The translations under genes were made by a program, and so were the position numbers. Shown piece after piece: positions 63,639 through 64,000 of a stretch of 64,000 nt of DNA; positions within the stretch are counted from its first letter, which is position 1, and every line of letters begins with the position of its first letter. The stretch comes from Niveispirillum sp. SYP-B3756 (GTDB taxonomy: Bacteria; Pseudomonadota; Alphaproteobacteria; Azospirillales; Azospirillaceae). The stretch is from contig NZ_WIDQ01000018.1 in NCBI RefSeq assembly GCF_009495745.1, positions 1 to 64,000 on the forward strand, given 5' to 3'. The notes under the pieces were generated by a model that saw only the letters and a program-made list of their open reading frames with translations, was not told the DNA's origin and did no database searches.

Positions 63639-63854
63639 ATGCGCGCCGCCCTCCTGCTGATCCTGGTCGCCGGCCTTTTGCTGGGCCTGCTGGCCTATGC
63701 CGCCTTTCACCTGACCATGGGGCTGGAACCGCTGCCGCTGGCGGCACGCGGGGCCATGGCCGCGGCCATTATCGGGGCGCTTGGCCTGTTCATCCTGTTC
63801 ACCACACTGCAGCGCCGCCAGCGCCGGCGGGATCGGGAAGAGGGGCGGGATTAA
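63639..63854 (+). CDS. Small membrane protein with two hydrophobic helices
   Basis: A 71-residue protein: helix 1 about 3-24 (AALLLILVAGLLLGLLAYAA), helix 2 about 37-56 (AMAAAIIGALGLFILFTTLQ), and a strongly basic then acidic tail (RRQRRRDREEGRD). No family is recognised. The ATG at 63639 follows repeat copy C. Its stop codon overlaps that of the convergent gene within the palindrome TTAA. Confidence 0.6.
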   Translation: MRAALLLILVAGLLLGLLAYAAFHLTMGLEPLPLAARGAMAAAIIGALGLFILFTTLQRRQRRRDREEGRD

Positions 63855-64000
63855 GCCCCGCTGTCTCCCGCCTCCCCTGCCGGGGCCAGCTGAATGATAC
63901 GGCAAAACATGTCGATGGCCCGTTCGATATGGGCGGCCAGTTCCGCCGGCTCCGGCTGCGGCCTCACGCCGGTGACGACGCGATAGTAAAGATCGCCATG
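63851..64000 (-). CDS. C-terminal end of a probable TetR family regulator (partial)
   Basis: The minus strand from the window edge is open and ends HGDLYYRVVTGVRPQPEPAE-LAAHIERAIDMFCRIIQ followed by a short Ala/Gly-rich tail. This looks like the last helices of a TetR ligand-binding domain (YYR-VVTG, then an amphipathic helix). The DNA-binding part lies outside the window, so the call is tentative. It is convergent with and overlaps the small membrane protein gene by 4 nt. Confidence 0.5.
   Translation of the reverse strand, partial: HGDLYYRVVTGVRPQPEPAELAAHIERAIDMFCRIIQLAPAGEAGDSGA

Overview
The window looks like a chromosomal segment of a GC-rich, Gram-negative alphaproteobacterium. The indications are three large TonB-dependent receptors of the Caulobacter/Sphingomonas/Azospirillaceae type, Tat-exported enzymes, a DUF2849-DUF934 sulfite reductase operon, a LuxO-like sigma-54 regulator and a PleD-like cyclase. 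An Azospirillaceae member (for example Niveispirillum or a relative) is my best guess, by inference only. No rRNA, tRNA, CRISPR array, transposase or prophage module is visible.

Left part (1-24.9 kb): class I fumarase; RidA; a marR-emrA-emrB drug efflux operon with its own operator; a fused SecDF; a phospholipase C plus TonB receptor unit divergent from a DeoR/GlpR-type regulator across an array of helically phased TGTGR repeats; a TPR protein with an arginine-methyltransferase-like domain; small envelope genes; and a glycan locus in which a TonB receptor is followed by a GH89 alpha-N-acetylglucosaminidase translationally coupled to a heparan-glucosaminide-acetyltransferase-like membrane protein.

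Middle (25-41 kb): after about 1 kb of gene-free, partly very AT-rich DNA comes a long minus-strand catabolic cluster: ferredoxin reductase, a shortened [2Fe-2S] ferredoxin, an Asp/Glu/hydantoin-racemase-superfamily protein, an IclR regulator, an MFS carrier, a Tat-exported DUF1838 protein, HyuB and HyuA hydantoinase/oxoprolinase subunits, a Tat-exported flavin amine oxidase and a TonB receptor. Three of these genes share an identical 13-nt leader next to the ribosome binding site. The cluster reads as an uptake and degradation system for an unidentified cyclic amide, imide or amine compound.

Right part (41-64 kb): a LuxO-like sigma-54 activator with a degenerate receiver and two small downstream genes; a TPR-methyltransferase; Nudix; an orphan tail-collar protein; Lrp-type regulator divergent from alanine dehydrogenase; ferredoxin-NADP reductase divergent from a full assimilatory sulfate reduction operon (cysG-DUF2849-cysI-DUF934-cysH-cysD-cysNC) with a near-consensus Fur box between them; two divergent diguanylate cyclases; a phosphoesterase; a small membrane protein; and the end of a probable TetR regulator.

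The most unusual non-coding feature is a dispersed family of structured repeats (five copies, 17.6, 31.0, 32.5, 61.2 and 63.5 kb). The copies keep short linker sequences (CCAAG and GGCGATTGAG) while the flanking hairpin stems change sequence but stay complementary.
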